Part shown: in pieces, positions 35,592 to 41,389 of the stretch | Layout: each line of letters starts with the position of its first letter | Numbering within the stretch: position 1 is the stretch's first letter | Source: Archangium violaceum Cb vi76 | GTDB lineage: Bacteria > Myxococcota > Myxococcia > Myxococcales > Myxococcaceae | DNA: 41,389 bases | Reading direction: 5' to 3' | Assembly (NCBI RefSeq): GCF_000733295.1 | Contig: NZ_JPMI01000020.1 | Coordinates: forward strand, 1-41,389 | Made by a program: the position numbers and the translations under genes | Notes under the pieces: model-generated | What the model was told of the DNA's origin: nothing | Seen by the model: only the letters and a program-made list of their open reading frames with translations | Databases searched by the model: none

Positions 35592-38199
35592 TGAACTCTC
35601 ACAGCGCATCTGGTCGCATGCTGAGTTCCAGCATGATTATCGAACACTTCTTGAAGCGAATACGAAGCTGGCCCTCGGCTTTCCTGGCGACGAAATCATT
35701 TTCCCTGATGAGTTGGCAGTGACCCGGCTTCTTCAGTCGGCCGTGCATTTTGCTGGCACCTACAATCCGGAATTTCGTCAAGCTGCGTATGAAATTGGTG
35801 TTGCTGCCTGGAACTGCAGTCCGTCAGGAGCGAAAGAGTTAGCATCCGTGCTAGAGTGCATATTCTCTCGGCTTGGGAACTTTGCTGCCTCTGCGCATCT
35901 TCAAAGTCGCCAAGACGGTTACGATTCAGTTGCCGATTTGCCGCTGGGCATCTGGTTTGAAGCAGAAGCTCATCGAGAGACAAACTTGGTTCCGCTTTCG
36001 CAAGGCAAGTCACTCCTTCTGACTGACTTCCAACGCGACCTTTGGAATACCCTCAGCAACAAAAAGCCAACGGCTGTTGTTGCTCCAACATCGGCCGGAA
36101 AGTCATATGCGCTACAGCACTTCGTTGCGCTCAGTGTAGCCTCGTCTCCGTCTGCGGCTGCTGTTTATATTGTTCCAACGAGAGCGCTGATTACACAAGT
36201 TGCTAGCTCTCTTGAGCAAATACTCTACGAAGTTGGAATTCCAAAAAGCATTGTTTCGACAGTTCCTGTTCCACCGGAAGATGTCGAAGAGAAGCGATTG
36301 CTCTATGTGTTGACTCAGGAGCGCTTGCAGATTCTTTTGGATGCAGCTCCAAGTCTGGGTTTTTCATTGATCGCAGTAGACGAAGCTCATTTGATTGGGG
36401 ATGAGGCTCGCGGAGTTCTGCTCCAAAGCGTCATTGAACGAGCATTGGACCGCTCCCAGGCACCTCAGCTTTTGTTTATATCGCCACTGATATCCAACCC
36501 GGAGATATTTCAGAAGGTGTTTGATCTCGAAGTGCTTCAGCAAAGCGTTTCGAACGAACCATCGGTGTCTCAACACTTGGTTTTTGTCGATCGTGGTAGC
36601 CAAGATAACGAGTTCATTATTCGAGCAGCGCTCGGCGGTAAAGTCGAAACAATTGGATCCCAATTTCTTTCAGCTCCACTGTTCGACTCTAGCGAAATGC
36701 TCTCAAACCTTAGTTGGCACTTTGGCAGGAACCAACAGAACCTTGTTTATTCCGGTGGGCCTGCCGCTTGCGAAGATATTGCCCGACGAATCTCCGACCT
36801 TGAAGCAGAGGCCTATGCAAGAGAGGATAAGCAGGGTGCGACACCAGCCCTTAGGGATTTCGCTCAATTCCTGAGGGTTCATATTCACCCCCAATTCTTG
36901 TTGGCGCAAACCATAGAACAGGGCGTTGCATTCCACTATGGAAACATGCCCTCGGTCGTTCGTACAGGAGTCGAGGATCTTTTTGCGGATGGCGAAATAC
37001 ATTTTCTGGTTTGTACAAGCACTTTATTGCACGGTGTTAACTTTCCGGCGCGAAACCTTTTCCTGCTGAATCCAACGAGGGGGCGAGATCGCGATACGAG
37101 AGAAGATACTCCAATATCGCCTGCGGATTTTTGGAACCTGGCAGGGCGGGCTGGTCGAATGGGCAAAGAGTTCGAGGGGTATGTCTATCTCTTGGACCAC
37201 AAGAATTGGCTACAAGACCCAACCCATGGAGAGCGTAAGCAAGAGATCCAGCCAGCGCTCTACTCTGCGATTGGAGAGCGTCGGGAGGAACTCGTCGAAT
37301 TTATTCGAGATGAGGAGCACCGATCAGGTGCCGATCCGGAACTCGAAAGCACATTCAGCAAGTTGTTTGGGGTTTATGAAAGCGGTCGGTTAGATCAAGT
37401 ATTGTCTAAAGTGGAAGAGCCCCTAACAAGTCAGGAGTTGAATGAAATCAGAACGGCCATCAAGCAGGTCTCAACGCGGATATCACTCCCAGTCGAGGTA
37501 ATTGAGAAGAATCCGACTGTATCCCCTATTAGGCAACAGGCATTGTACGAGCACTTCTTTCATGTTGTCAGAGGGAATAAGGGAAAGGAACTACTGCCAG
37601 TCCATCCTCTAAGCAGAGTGCGCGATCCCTATCTCGGTCTTTCTGAGGTGTTTAAGAATATTCATATGCACTTGGAAGGGCGGAGTGCCGAAGATCGCTC
37701 TCACACCTATTATGCCACAATGGCTCTTCGATGGATGCGCGGCGAGTCGATGGCCAGAATAATCGACGATGCACATAAACGACGCATGAAACAACGCAAG
37801 AGCAAGACACGTGAGCCAGCAATCGGTACGACCATTCGGGAGGTGTTCGGCCTGATTGAGAAAGATCTGCGATTTAGGTACGTCAAATTCACCAAATGTT
37901 ACTCGGACTTGCTTTCATTTGCTTTTCGTTCTGTTGGTCAGGTTGAGCTTGTTGAGCAGATTCCTCCGCTGCCACTTTTCTTGGAATTGGGGGCTTCGTC
38001 GCAGACGATGGTAAGTTTGATAAGTATTGGGCTTTCCCGCACTACGGCAGGGATTATGTCCGCATTGGCTCCCCGTCAATCAATGGATCGTCCTGAGGTG
38101 TTGCAATGGCTTGGGCGGCAAAATCTGCAGGCACTCGGGCTACCCAATCTCTGCATTAGAGAAATTCAGCGTGTATGGAGCTTCAGGTATGTCGCTTAA
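35584..38199 (+). CDS. hamB: Hachiman HamB DEAD/DEAH-box helicase
   Basis: An 871-residue superfamily 2 helicase and sensor of the Hachiman system. The core has Q/entry region LTDFQRDLW (146), Walker A APTSAGKS (167-174), motif Ia VPTRAL, motif Ic TQERL, motif II VDEAHLI (265-271), and after a long insert the motifs IV-VI HFLVCTSTLLHGVNFPAR and FWNLAGRAGRMG (516-527). The C-terminal about 330 residues are family-specific. It is coupled to hamA by an 8-nt overlap. Codons are AT-richer than in flanking genes. The last seven residues (WSFRYVA) and stop are read from the end of an IS630 element; the rejoined target would encode V864-I865-stop, so the protein is probably intact in function. Confidence 0.92.
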   Translation: MLDELSQRIWSHAEFQHDYRTLLEANTKLALGFPGDEIIFPDELAVTRLLQSAVHFAGTYNPEFRQAAYEIGVAAWNCSPSGAKELASVLECIFSRLGNFAASAHLQSRQDGYDSVADLPLGIWFEAEAHRETNLVPLSQGKSLLLTDFQRDLWNTLSNKKPTAVVAPTSAGKSYALQHFVALSVASSPSAAAVYIVPTRALITQVASSLEQILYEVGIPKSIVSTVPVPPEDVEEKRLLYVLTQERLQILLDAAPSLGFSLIAVDEAHLIGDEARGVLLQSVIERALDRSQAPQLLFISPLISNPEIFQKVFDLEVLQQSVSNEPSVSQHLVFVDRGSQDNEFIIRAALGGKVETIGSQFLSAPLFDSSEMLSNLSWHFGRNQQNLVYSGGPAACEDIARRISDLEAEAYAREDKQGATPALRDFAQFLRVHIHPQFLLAQTIEQGVAFHYGNMPSVVRTGVEDLFADGEIHFLVCTSTLLHGVNFPARNLFLLNPTRGRDRDTREDTPISPADFWNLAGRAGRMGKEFEGYVYLLDHKNWLQDPTHGERKQEIQPALYSAIGERREELVEFIRDEEHRSGADPELESTFSKLFGVYESGRLDQVLSKVEEPLTSQELNEIRTAIKQVSTRISLPVEVIEKNPTVSPIRQQALYEHFFHVVRGNKGKELLPVHPLSRVRDPYLGLSEVFKNIHMHLEGRSAEDRSHTYYATMALRWMRGESMARIIDDAHKRRMKQRKSKTREPAIGTTIREVFGLIEKDLRFRYVKFTKCYSDLLSFAFRSVGQVELVEQIPPLPLFLELGASSQTMVSLISIGLSRTTAGIMSALAPRQSMDRPEVLQWLGRQNLQALGLPNLCIREIQRVWSFRYVA

Positions 38200-38208
38200 T
38201 GAGATGGG
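38174..38208 (+). repeat. IS630 left terminal inverted repeat
   Basis: 35 bp beginning TATGGAGCTTCAGG, with 4 mismatches to the reverse complement of 39243-39277. It contains the TAA (38197-38199) that now terminates hamB. Confidence 0.9.
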
Positions 38209-38776
38209 TGCGGCGAAAGAATGCGCGAAGAACGTCATGACGACGCTGTAGGCGCCCAAAACCCCTCCGAGCCATGCTTTGTAGTTCATCTGCGTTGGCT
38301 GGTCGCATGTTTTTCAGCTCTCGCTTGACCACGCTATTGCATCCTTCCTCTGGATTGAGCTCCGGAGAGTAGCCTGGGAGCCACTCTATCTGAAAATCAT
38401 CGGGATGGGCGGCAACGAATTCTGCTACCAGCTTTGCTCTGTGGGCTTGCAGCCGATCCCACACGACAATCAACGGCTGACCGACCATGTGACGAAAGTA
38501 CCGTAGCGCTTGAACAACCTCCGCGCCATGTATGCTGCCCTTGTAGTGGCGAGCGTAGAGTGCTGGCGGTCGGTCATTCAATGGAGCGACCAGGGCCACA
38601 ATGCTGGAGATTACTCGTCTCTTGCTTACACGCTTCAGAACAGGCGCATGGCCGACGGGAGCCCATGTGGTGGTTGGGGGCCCTTGAAACGAGTGTCCTG
38701 TCTCGTCCACGAAAACGATGGCTGCCCCTCTACGTCGAGCCCCCTTTTTATGCGGGGCCAATCCCGCTTCAACCAT
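38183..38776 (-). CDS. IS630 transposase, C-terminal DDE part (orfB)
   Basis: This 197-codon frame encodes the DDE_3 catalytic half: first aspartate in FVDETGHSF, second in VVWDRLQAH, and the final acid in LPGYSPELNPEE, followed by a basic C-terminus. It is read by -1 frameshifting from the upstream frame at 38740-38749, giving a fused transposase of about 344 residues (157 from orfA, 187 from orfB). Its stop lies inside the left terminal repeat, antisense to the end of hamB. Confidence 0.9.
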   Translation of the reverse strand: MVEAGLAPHKKGARRRGAAIVFVDETGHSFQGPPTTTWAPVGHAPVLKRVSKRRVISSIVALVAPLNDRPPALYARHYKGSIHGAEVVQALRYFRHMVGQPLIVVWDRLQAHRAKLVAEFVAAHPDDFQIEWLPGYSPELNPEEGCNSVVKRELKNMRPANADELQSMARRGFGRLQRRHDVLRAFFRRTHLIKRHT

Positions 38777-39216
38777 GCTTTGATGAGTTCTTCATCTCGC
38801 TCCCGCGCTTGGAGCAAAGGACGTTGAGGGCTAAATCCCATACGATGCAGTGGCACAGCGAGATAGTTGGGATGGTAGTGTACTCCAAAGCGTCGCGAGA
38901 TGAGTTGTGCAATGCGCTTGAGCGTCCAGCGTTCAGTCTCGAAGCCGAATTCTCTCGCTCCCCGGGAGAGGAGCTGAGCTATTTCCCCCCAAGCAGCTTG
39001 CGTCAGTTGCGGTGGACGCCCGGTCCGAACACGCTGTCTCAAGCCTGCTCGACCCCGTAGTTTCAACGCTTTGGCCCAGTAGCACACAGATGCCGGGCTG
39101 ACGCCTATCTTCCGTGCAACATCTACCTGAGAATACCCTTTTTCTAGGAGCTTGGCTGCGGCAAGCCGCCTCTCTTCCAATTGCTCGGTCGTCAGCTGCC
39201 TCGGATGCCAGGGCAC
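38635..39216 (-). CDS. IS630 transposase, N-terminal DNA-binding part (orfA)
   Basis: A 193-codon frame whose first about 157 residues belong to the transposase: a helix-turn-helix (EKGYSQVDVARKIGVSPAS), the RAGLRQRVRTGRPP linker and a second winged helix (RWTLKRIAQLISRRFGV). Past the slippage site it reads about 36 unrelated residues before stopping. The ATG at 39216 is near the right terminal repeat. Alone it could act as a repressor by binding the ends without catalysis (inference). Confidence 0.88.
   Translation of the reverse strand: MPWHPRQLTTEQLEERRLAAAKLLEKGYSQVDVARKIGVSPASVCYWAKALKLRGRAGLRQRVRTGRPPQLTQAAWGEIAQLLSRGAREFGFETERWTLKRIAQLISRRFGVHYHPNYLAVPLHRMGFSPQRPLLQARERDEELIKAWLKRDWPRIKRGLDVEGQPSFSWTRQDTRFKGPQPPHGLPSAMRLF
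38740..38749 (-). other. programmed -1 frameshift site in the IS630 transposase
   Basis: On the coding strand the run is AAAAAGGGGG. In the orfA frame it is read ATA-AAA-AGG; a lysine tRNA on AAA can slip back one base onto AAA and continue AAG-GGG into orfB with perfect re-pairing. IS630 elements commonly use such A-rich sites. Confidence 0.75.
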
Positions 39217-39242
39217 GATGAAGATCCTCCACCGATTTTAAC

Positions 39243-39277
39243 CCCAGCGCATTAAGCTACATTCCTGAAGCTCCATA
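39243..39277 (-). repeat. IS630 right terminal inverted repeat
   Basis: Reverse complement begins TATGGAGCTTCAGG and matches the left end at 31 of 35 positions. TA at 39276-39277 is the right copy of the target duplication. Confidence 0.9.
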
Positions 39278-39589
39278 ATATGAATCCACCGCGTGTGCTA
39301 GGGGCGGCAGATGGGGTCGAGAGGGAGCGGGGCCAAAGTCGCAAGAGGTGCTCCCTCTGCTTAACTGGACTTAGGTTTCGCCCCGATCGCCTCAACCAAT
39401 CTCCGCACTTCATTCCTGCACTTCCTTCTCTTTGGCCAGCTGCTTGAGCACGATTCATTCCCAATGTGAGGGCCTGGGAGTTCTGTGAAGGCCTGGGCGT
39501 TCTGCCGTATGGGAAAACGCAAGTGATGGCATTGACATGTCAGATATTTCGGCTGACATGTTGCTCAGAAGCCCACACCCCGCCTCGGC
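39278..39589. other. island edge with degenerate sequence, no intact gene
   Basis: This 312-bp gap starts with the original hamB stop (ATA TGA at 39278-39283). A possible decayed minus-strand gene end is seen at about 39366-39455: one frame reads VLKQLAKEKEVQE-stop, another RNEVRRLVEAIGAKPKSS-stop, as if joined by a frameshift. A 15-bp direct repeat (GGCCTGGG-A/C-GTTCTG) occurs at 39471-39485 and 39490-39504. Confidence 0.4.
39535..39561. repeat. 9-bp inverted repeat downstream of the hydrolase gene
   Basis: ACATGTCAG (39535-39543) and CTGACATGT (39553-39561) flank a 9-bp AT-rich spacer, about 30 bp beyond the stop of the alpha/beta-hydrolase. Each arm begins with or ends in the palindrome ACATGT. 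It may be a terminator without T-run or a protein-binding site. Confidence 0.4.
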
Positions 39590-40525
39590 TCATCGACCCT
39601 CCAAACGCCGCGGTGATGCCCTGGCCGCCTTTGCCTCTCCCTTGCGCACGATGGCGGCGATGTGATCGGCGAGCCGCTCCCAGAGCCCGGGGGGAAGGTT
39701 GTGACCCATTCCGTCGATGAGCACGAGCTCGGCCCCCGGAATCGCGGCGGCCGTGGCTCGCCCACCGCTCGGGTCGCACAGCGTGTCAGCGAGCCCGTGC
39801 AGCACGAGCGCTGGCACGTCGAGCGCGCGCAGCAGCCGGGTGCGGTCACCCGACGCGACCGACGCCACGGCCTGGCGTGCGATGGCGACCTCGTCGTAAT
39901 CGCGGTCGTACGCGAGCCCCGCGGTCTCGGCCACGGCCGCCGGATCCACCGGGAACGCTGGAGAGCCCACCACCTCGTAGCTGCGCACGGCGCGCGCGAC
40001 GACCTCCTCGCGCGTGCGTGCGGGCGGCCCTCCAAACAATGCCTTCATCGTCGCGGGGTGTGCCTGCCCGACGGACATGTCGCCAGTCGTCGACATCATC
40101 GTCGTGAGCGAGCGCACCCGTGACGGGTGTTCGATCGCGATCGTCTGCGAGATCGCACCACCCAGCGAAGCTCCCACGAGGTGCGCGGCGTCGATATTCA
40201 GGGCATCGAGCAGACCGACCGCGTCGGCGGCCATGTCGGAGAGCGTGTATGACACCGATGACAGATCTCCCTGGAGCGCCGCGGGCAGATTGGGAGGCGG
40301 GGCATCGCGCAGGTGCGTGGAGTGCCCCGAGTCGCGGTTGTCGAAGCGCACCACGTGGAGGGAGCGCGCCACGAGCGCCTCCAGGAAGCCGGGCGGCCAG
40401 TGCACGAGCTGGGCGGCGATTCCCATCAGGAGCAGCACCGTCGGGTGGTTCGGATCACCGCGTTGCTCCCAGGCGATGTCGAGATGTGCCGGTCCGACGT
40501 CCTTCGCGATCTGTTCGTTCAACAT
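39590..40525 (-). CDS. alpha/beta-hydrolase
   Basis: A 311-residue alpha/beta-fold hydrolase. The oxyanion region is LLLMGIAAQ with FDNRDSGHS next, the nucleophile elbow GASLGG (S120), the acid in HGLADTLCDP and the histidine in DGMGHNLPPG. The sequence style is that of small-molecule esterases or epoxide/lactone hydrolases such as the aclacinomycin methylesterase (RdmC) type; exact substrate unknown. The ATG at 40525 overlaps the stop of the MerR gene by 7 nt, so the regulator and enzyme form one operon; the longer frame would run further into that gene. Regulation through the MerR-type promoter at 41254-41284 is likely. Confidence 0.9.
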   Translation of the reverse strand: MLNEQIAKDVGPAHLDIAWEQRGDPNHPTVLLLMGIAAQLVHWPPGFLEALVARSLHVVRFDNRDSGHSTHLRDAPPPNLPAALQGDLSSVSYTLSDMAADAVGLLDALNIDAAHLVGASLGGAISQTIAIEHPSRVRSLTTMMSTTGDMSVGQAHPATMKALFGGPPARTREEVVARAVRSYEVVGSPAFPVDPAAVAETAGLAYDRDYDEVAIARQAVASVASGDRTRLLRALDVPALVLHGLADTLCDPSGGRATAAAIPGAELVLIDGMGHNLPPGLWERLADHIAAIVRKGEAKAARASPRRLEGR

Positions 40526-41244
40526 GGTTCGTGCTCCGTCTTGGGAAGGCTGGCCAGTGCCTGGTCGAGGTAGTGCATCAGCGCCGGGTTCCACCCGGCG
40601 AGATTCTTCGGGGGGGTGTGCCGGCGAAGGTGTGCGAGCGCCTCCAACGTGGCGCGGTCACCCCCGGCGAACTCGACGATCCGCGCCAGGGCCTCGCGGG
40701 CCAGGGCGCGAGGGCGCGGGGCAGAGGGGGCCTCACCCGCCTCCATGCAGGCACGAAGCGCGTCGCCCAGTTCCCGCCACCGGGCCTCGGCATCCGCCGG
40801 GGCCTTCCCCTTCTTCTGGCGTGCCTCGCCACGGCGAACGACCCGGGACATCGCCTCGATCGTGGCGAGCACGTCGTCGGGTTCGGCGTCGCGGTCCGCG
40901 TGCGCGCACGCGTGGTCGAGGAGCGTCCGAAGCCTTTCGAGCCGCTCGATCTCGGCATCGACGCGAGCCCTGTGGGCACGCAGGGTGTTGGCGAGCGCGG
41001 CGCGGTCGTCATCGAGCATACGGCCGATGTCCGCGAGTGACAGCCCCAGGTCGCGCAGCGCGCGGATGAGGTAGAGGCGCCGCACGTCGTTCTCGTCGTA
41101 GAGCCGTTGGCGTCCCTCCGTGCGCGCCGCGGGCGCGAGCAGCCGGAGGTGCTCGTAGTGGTGGAGGGTGCGCACCGTCAGGCCGGTGGCATCCGCCAGC
41201 TCGCCGATCCGCCAGCGGCGTTGGCTCGTCGCTCGTTTCTTCAT
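40519..41244 (-). CDS. MerR-family transcriptional regulator (TipA-like)
   Basis: A 241-residue regulator. The MerR winged helix lies at about residues 11-80 (WRIGELADATGLTVRTLHHYE, quoted in part: TGLTVRTLHHYE; then LGLSLADIGRML), followed by the dimerisation coiled coil (about 85-115) and a helical C-terminal effector domain resembling TipAS-type ligand sensors. No metal-binding cysteines of the MerR/CueR kind are evident, so an organic ligand is more likely. The ATG at 41244 is chosen because it directly follows the predicted promoter; six extra residues would push the start into the -10 region. It overlaps the alpha/beta-hydrolase gene by 7 nt. Confidence 0.9.
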   Translation of the reverse strand: MKKRATSQRRWRIGELADATGLTVRTLHHYEHLRLLAPAARTEGRQRLYDENDVRRLYLIRALRDLGLSLADIGRMLDDDRAALANTLRAHRARVDAEIERLERLRTLLDHACAHADRDAEPDDVLATIEAMSRVVRRGEARQKKGKAPADAEARWRELGDALRACMEAGEAPSAPRPRALAREALARIVEFAGGDRATLEALAHLRRHTPPKNLAGWNPALMHYLDQALASLPKTEHEPC

Positions 41245-41253
41245 CGCCGGCGA

Positions 41254-41284
41254 ACGGTACAACCTGACGCAACGTCAGGTTCAA
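41254..41284 (-). promoter_or_regulatory. MerR-type promoter and dyad operator
   Basis: On the minus strand, TTGAAC (-35, 41284-41279) and TACCGT (-10, 41259-41254) are 19 bp apart, the overlong spacing that MerR proteins correct by twisting DNA. The spacer holds a perfect dyad: AACCTGACG (41261-41269), CAA, CGTCAGGTT (41273-41281). A start near 41247 would leave almost no leader before the MerR ATG at 41244. Confidence 0.72.
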
Positions 41285-41331
41285 GCACGCGGCGAATGGT
41301 GGGGCCAAAGCGACAGAAAGGATCCAGTTCC

Positions 41332-41377
41332 GGTCTCTCCACGCAAATGGGTTCAGAGACTCATTTCGAGAGAGACC
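41332..41377. repeat. long imperfect hairpin at the window edge
   Basis: GGTCTCTC (41332-41339) pairs with GAGAGACC (41370-41377), and an inner AAATG (41345-41349) pairs with CATTT (41362-41366), leaving a 12-nt loop. No gene is seen from 41285 to the window end. It could be a terminator for an unseen gene to the right or the end of a small mobile element. Confidence 0.4.
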
Positions 41378-41389
41378 TGTTTCATGTGG

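Larger units (their letters stand above)
38174..39277. mobile_element. IS630-family insertion sequence
   Basis: The element is 1100 bp (38176-39275) flanked by TA on each side, the target duplication typical of the IS630/Tc1/mariner group. Terminal inverted repeats of 35 bp (31 identical) start TATGGAGCTTCAGG at each end. It encodes a transposase in two overlapping frames on the minus strand. The left end lies in the final codons of hamB and supplies its stop. Removal of the element plus one TA gives a continuous hamB that ends GTA ATA TGA. Being complete with intact ends and frames, it could be active. Confidence 0.93.

Noticed and set aside
35584-38199. hamB as a pseudogene broken by the IS630 element
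   Set aside because: All helicase motifs are intact and only the final residue is replaced; rejoining the flanks gives a stop one codon after the insertion point.
39252-39464. 70-codon minus-strand protein right of the IS element
   Set aside because: It spans the IS end and the degenerate flank, lacks a ribosome site and resembles nothing known.

Overview
This 41.4-kb window is GC-rich, densely coding bacterial chromosome, most probably from a myxobacterium (Myxococcota, Cystobacterineae-like, e.g. the Archangium/Cystobacter/Melittangium group). The grounds are very high G/C at third codon positions, a MYXO-CTERM-like sorting tail on a secreted amidase, a SitA-like lipoprotein toxin with a dedicated immunity gene, an nSTAND/WD40 giant protein, and a gap-pgk-tpiA-secG-tRNA-Leu block that I recall from Myxococcus-type genomes. 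The taxon is an inference; no rRNA is present.

Layout. 1-3.4 kb: a GYF_2-like membrane protein, a COG2509-type FAD dehydrogenase, a 64-residue small protein starting at TTG, and a DgkA-family kinase. 3.5-6.3 kb: a secreted N-acetylmuramoyl-alanine amidase whose catalytic domain is split by a golvesin-like insert. 6.3-10.3 kb: lower glycolysis (gap, pgk, tpiA), secG and tRNA-Leu(GAG) with its terminator. 10.3-13.0 kb: a SitA-like AHH-nuclease lipoprotein toxin and an Imm11-SUFU fusion immunity protein, set between the tRNA and an unusual multi-pass chemoreceptor (13.0-14.8 kb). 14.9-19.2 kb: a HAD phosphatase, a class II terpene-cyclase-like protein with a DxDD motif, and an acetyl-CoA hydrolase/CoA-transferase. 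19.2-23.3 kb: a LysR regulator divergent from a ThDP-dependent decarboxylase/acetolactate-synthase-like gene and an aldehyde dehydrogenase, with a perfect T-N11-A operator between them. 23.3-28.0 kb: a DUF3703 gene overlapping by ATGA a 1426-residue TIR-nSTAND-WD40 protein, a probable defence operon. 28.0-34.0 kb: secreted and surface proteins (VPS62-like protein, PKD protein, S8 lipoprotein protease, small periplasmic protein), a SWIM-ATP-dependent DNA ligase fusion and a membrane-anchored methyltransferase.

34.2-39.3 kb is a clearly foreign, AT-richer segment carrying a two-gene Hachiman anti-phage system (hamA, hamB). HamA bears an N-terminal Ala/Pro/Lys array made of 57-bp tandem DNA repeats in host-like GC-rich codons. 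An IS630-family element is inserted at the last sense codon of hamB. Rejoining the flanks restores a hamB that ends two nucleotide triplets later (V-I-stop), so the IS replaced one C-terminal residue with seven encoded by its own terminal repeat. 39.6-41.3 kb: a MerR regulator and an alpha/beta-hydrolase overlap as an operon, behind a MerR-type promoter with a 19-bp spacer and dyad.

The strongest leads are the defence and antagonism modules: DUF3703/TIR-nSTAND-WD40, repeat-extended Hachiman with its IS junction, and the AHH lipoprotein toxin with two-domain immunity. A palindrome covering the start codon of the VPS62-like gene and the orphan DxDD cyclase also merit follow-up. Domain names come from motif recognition, not database searches.
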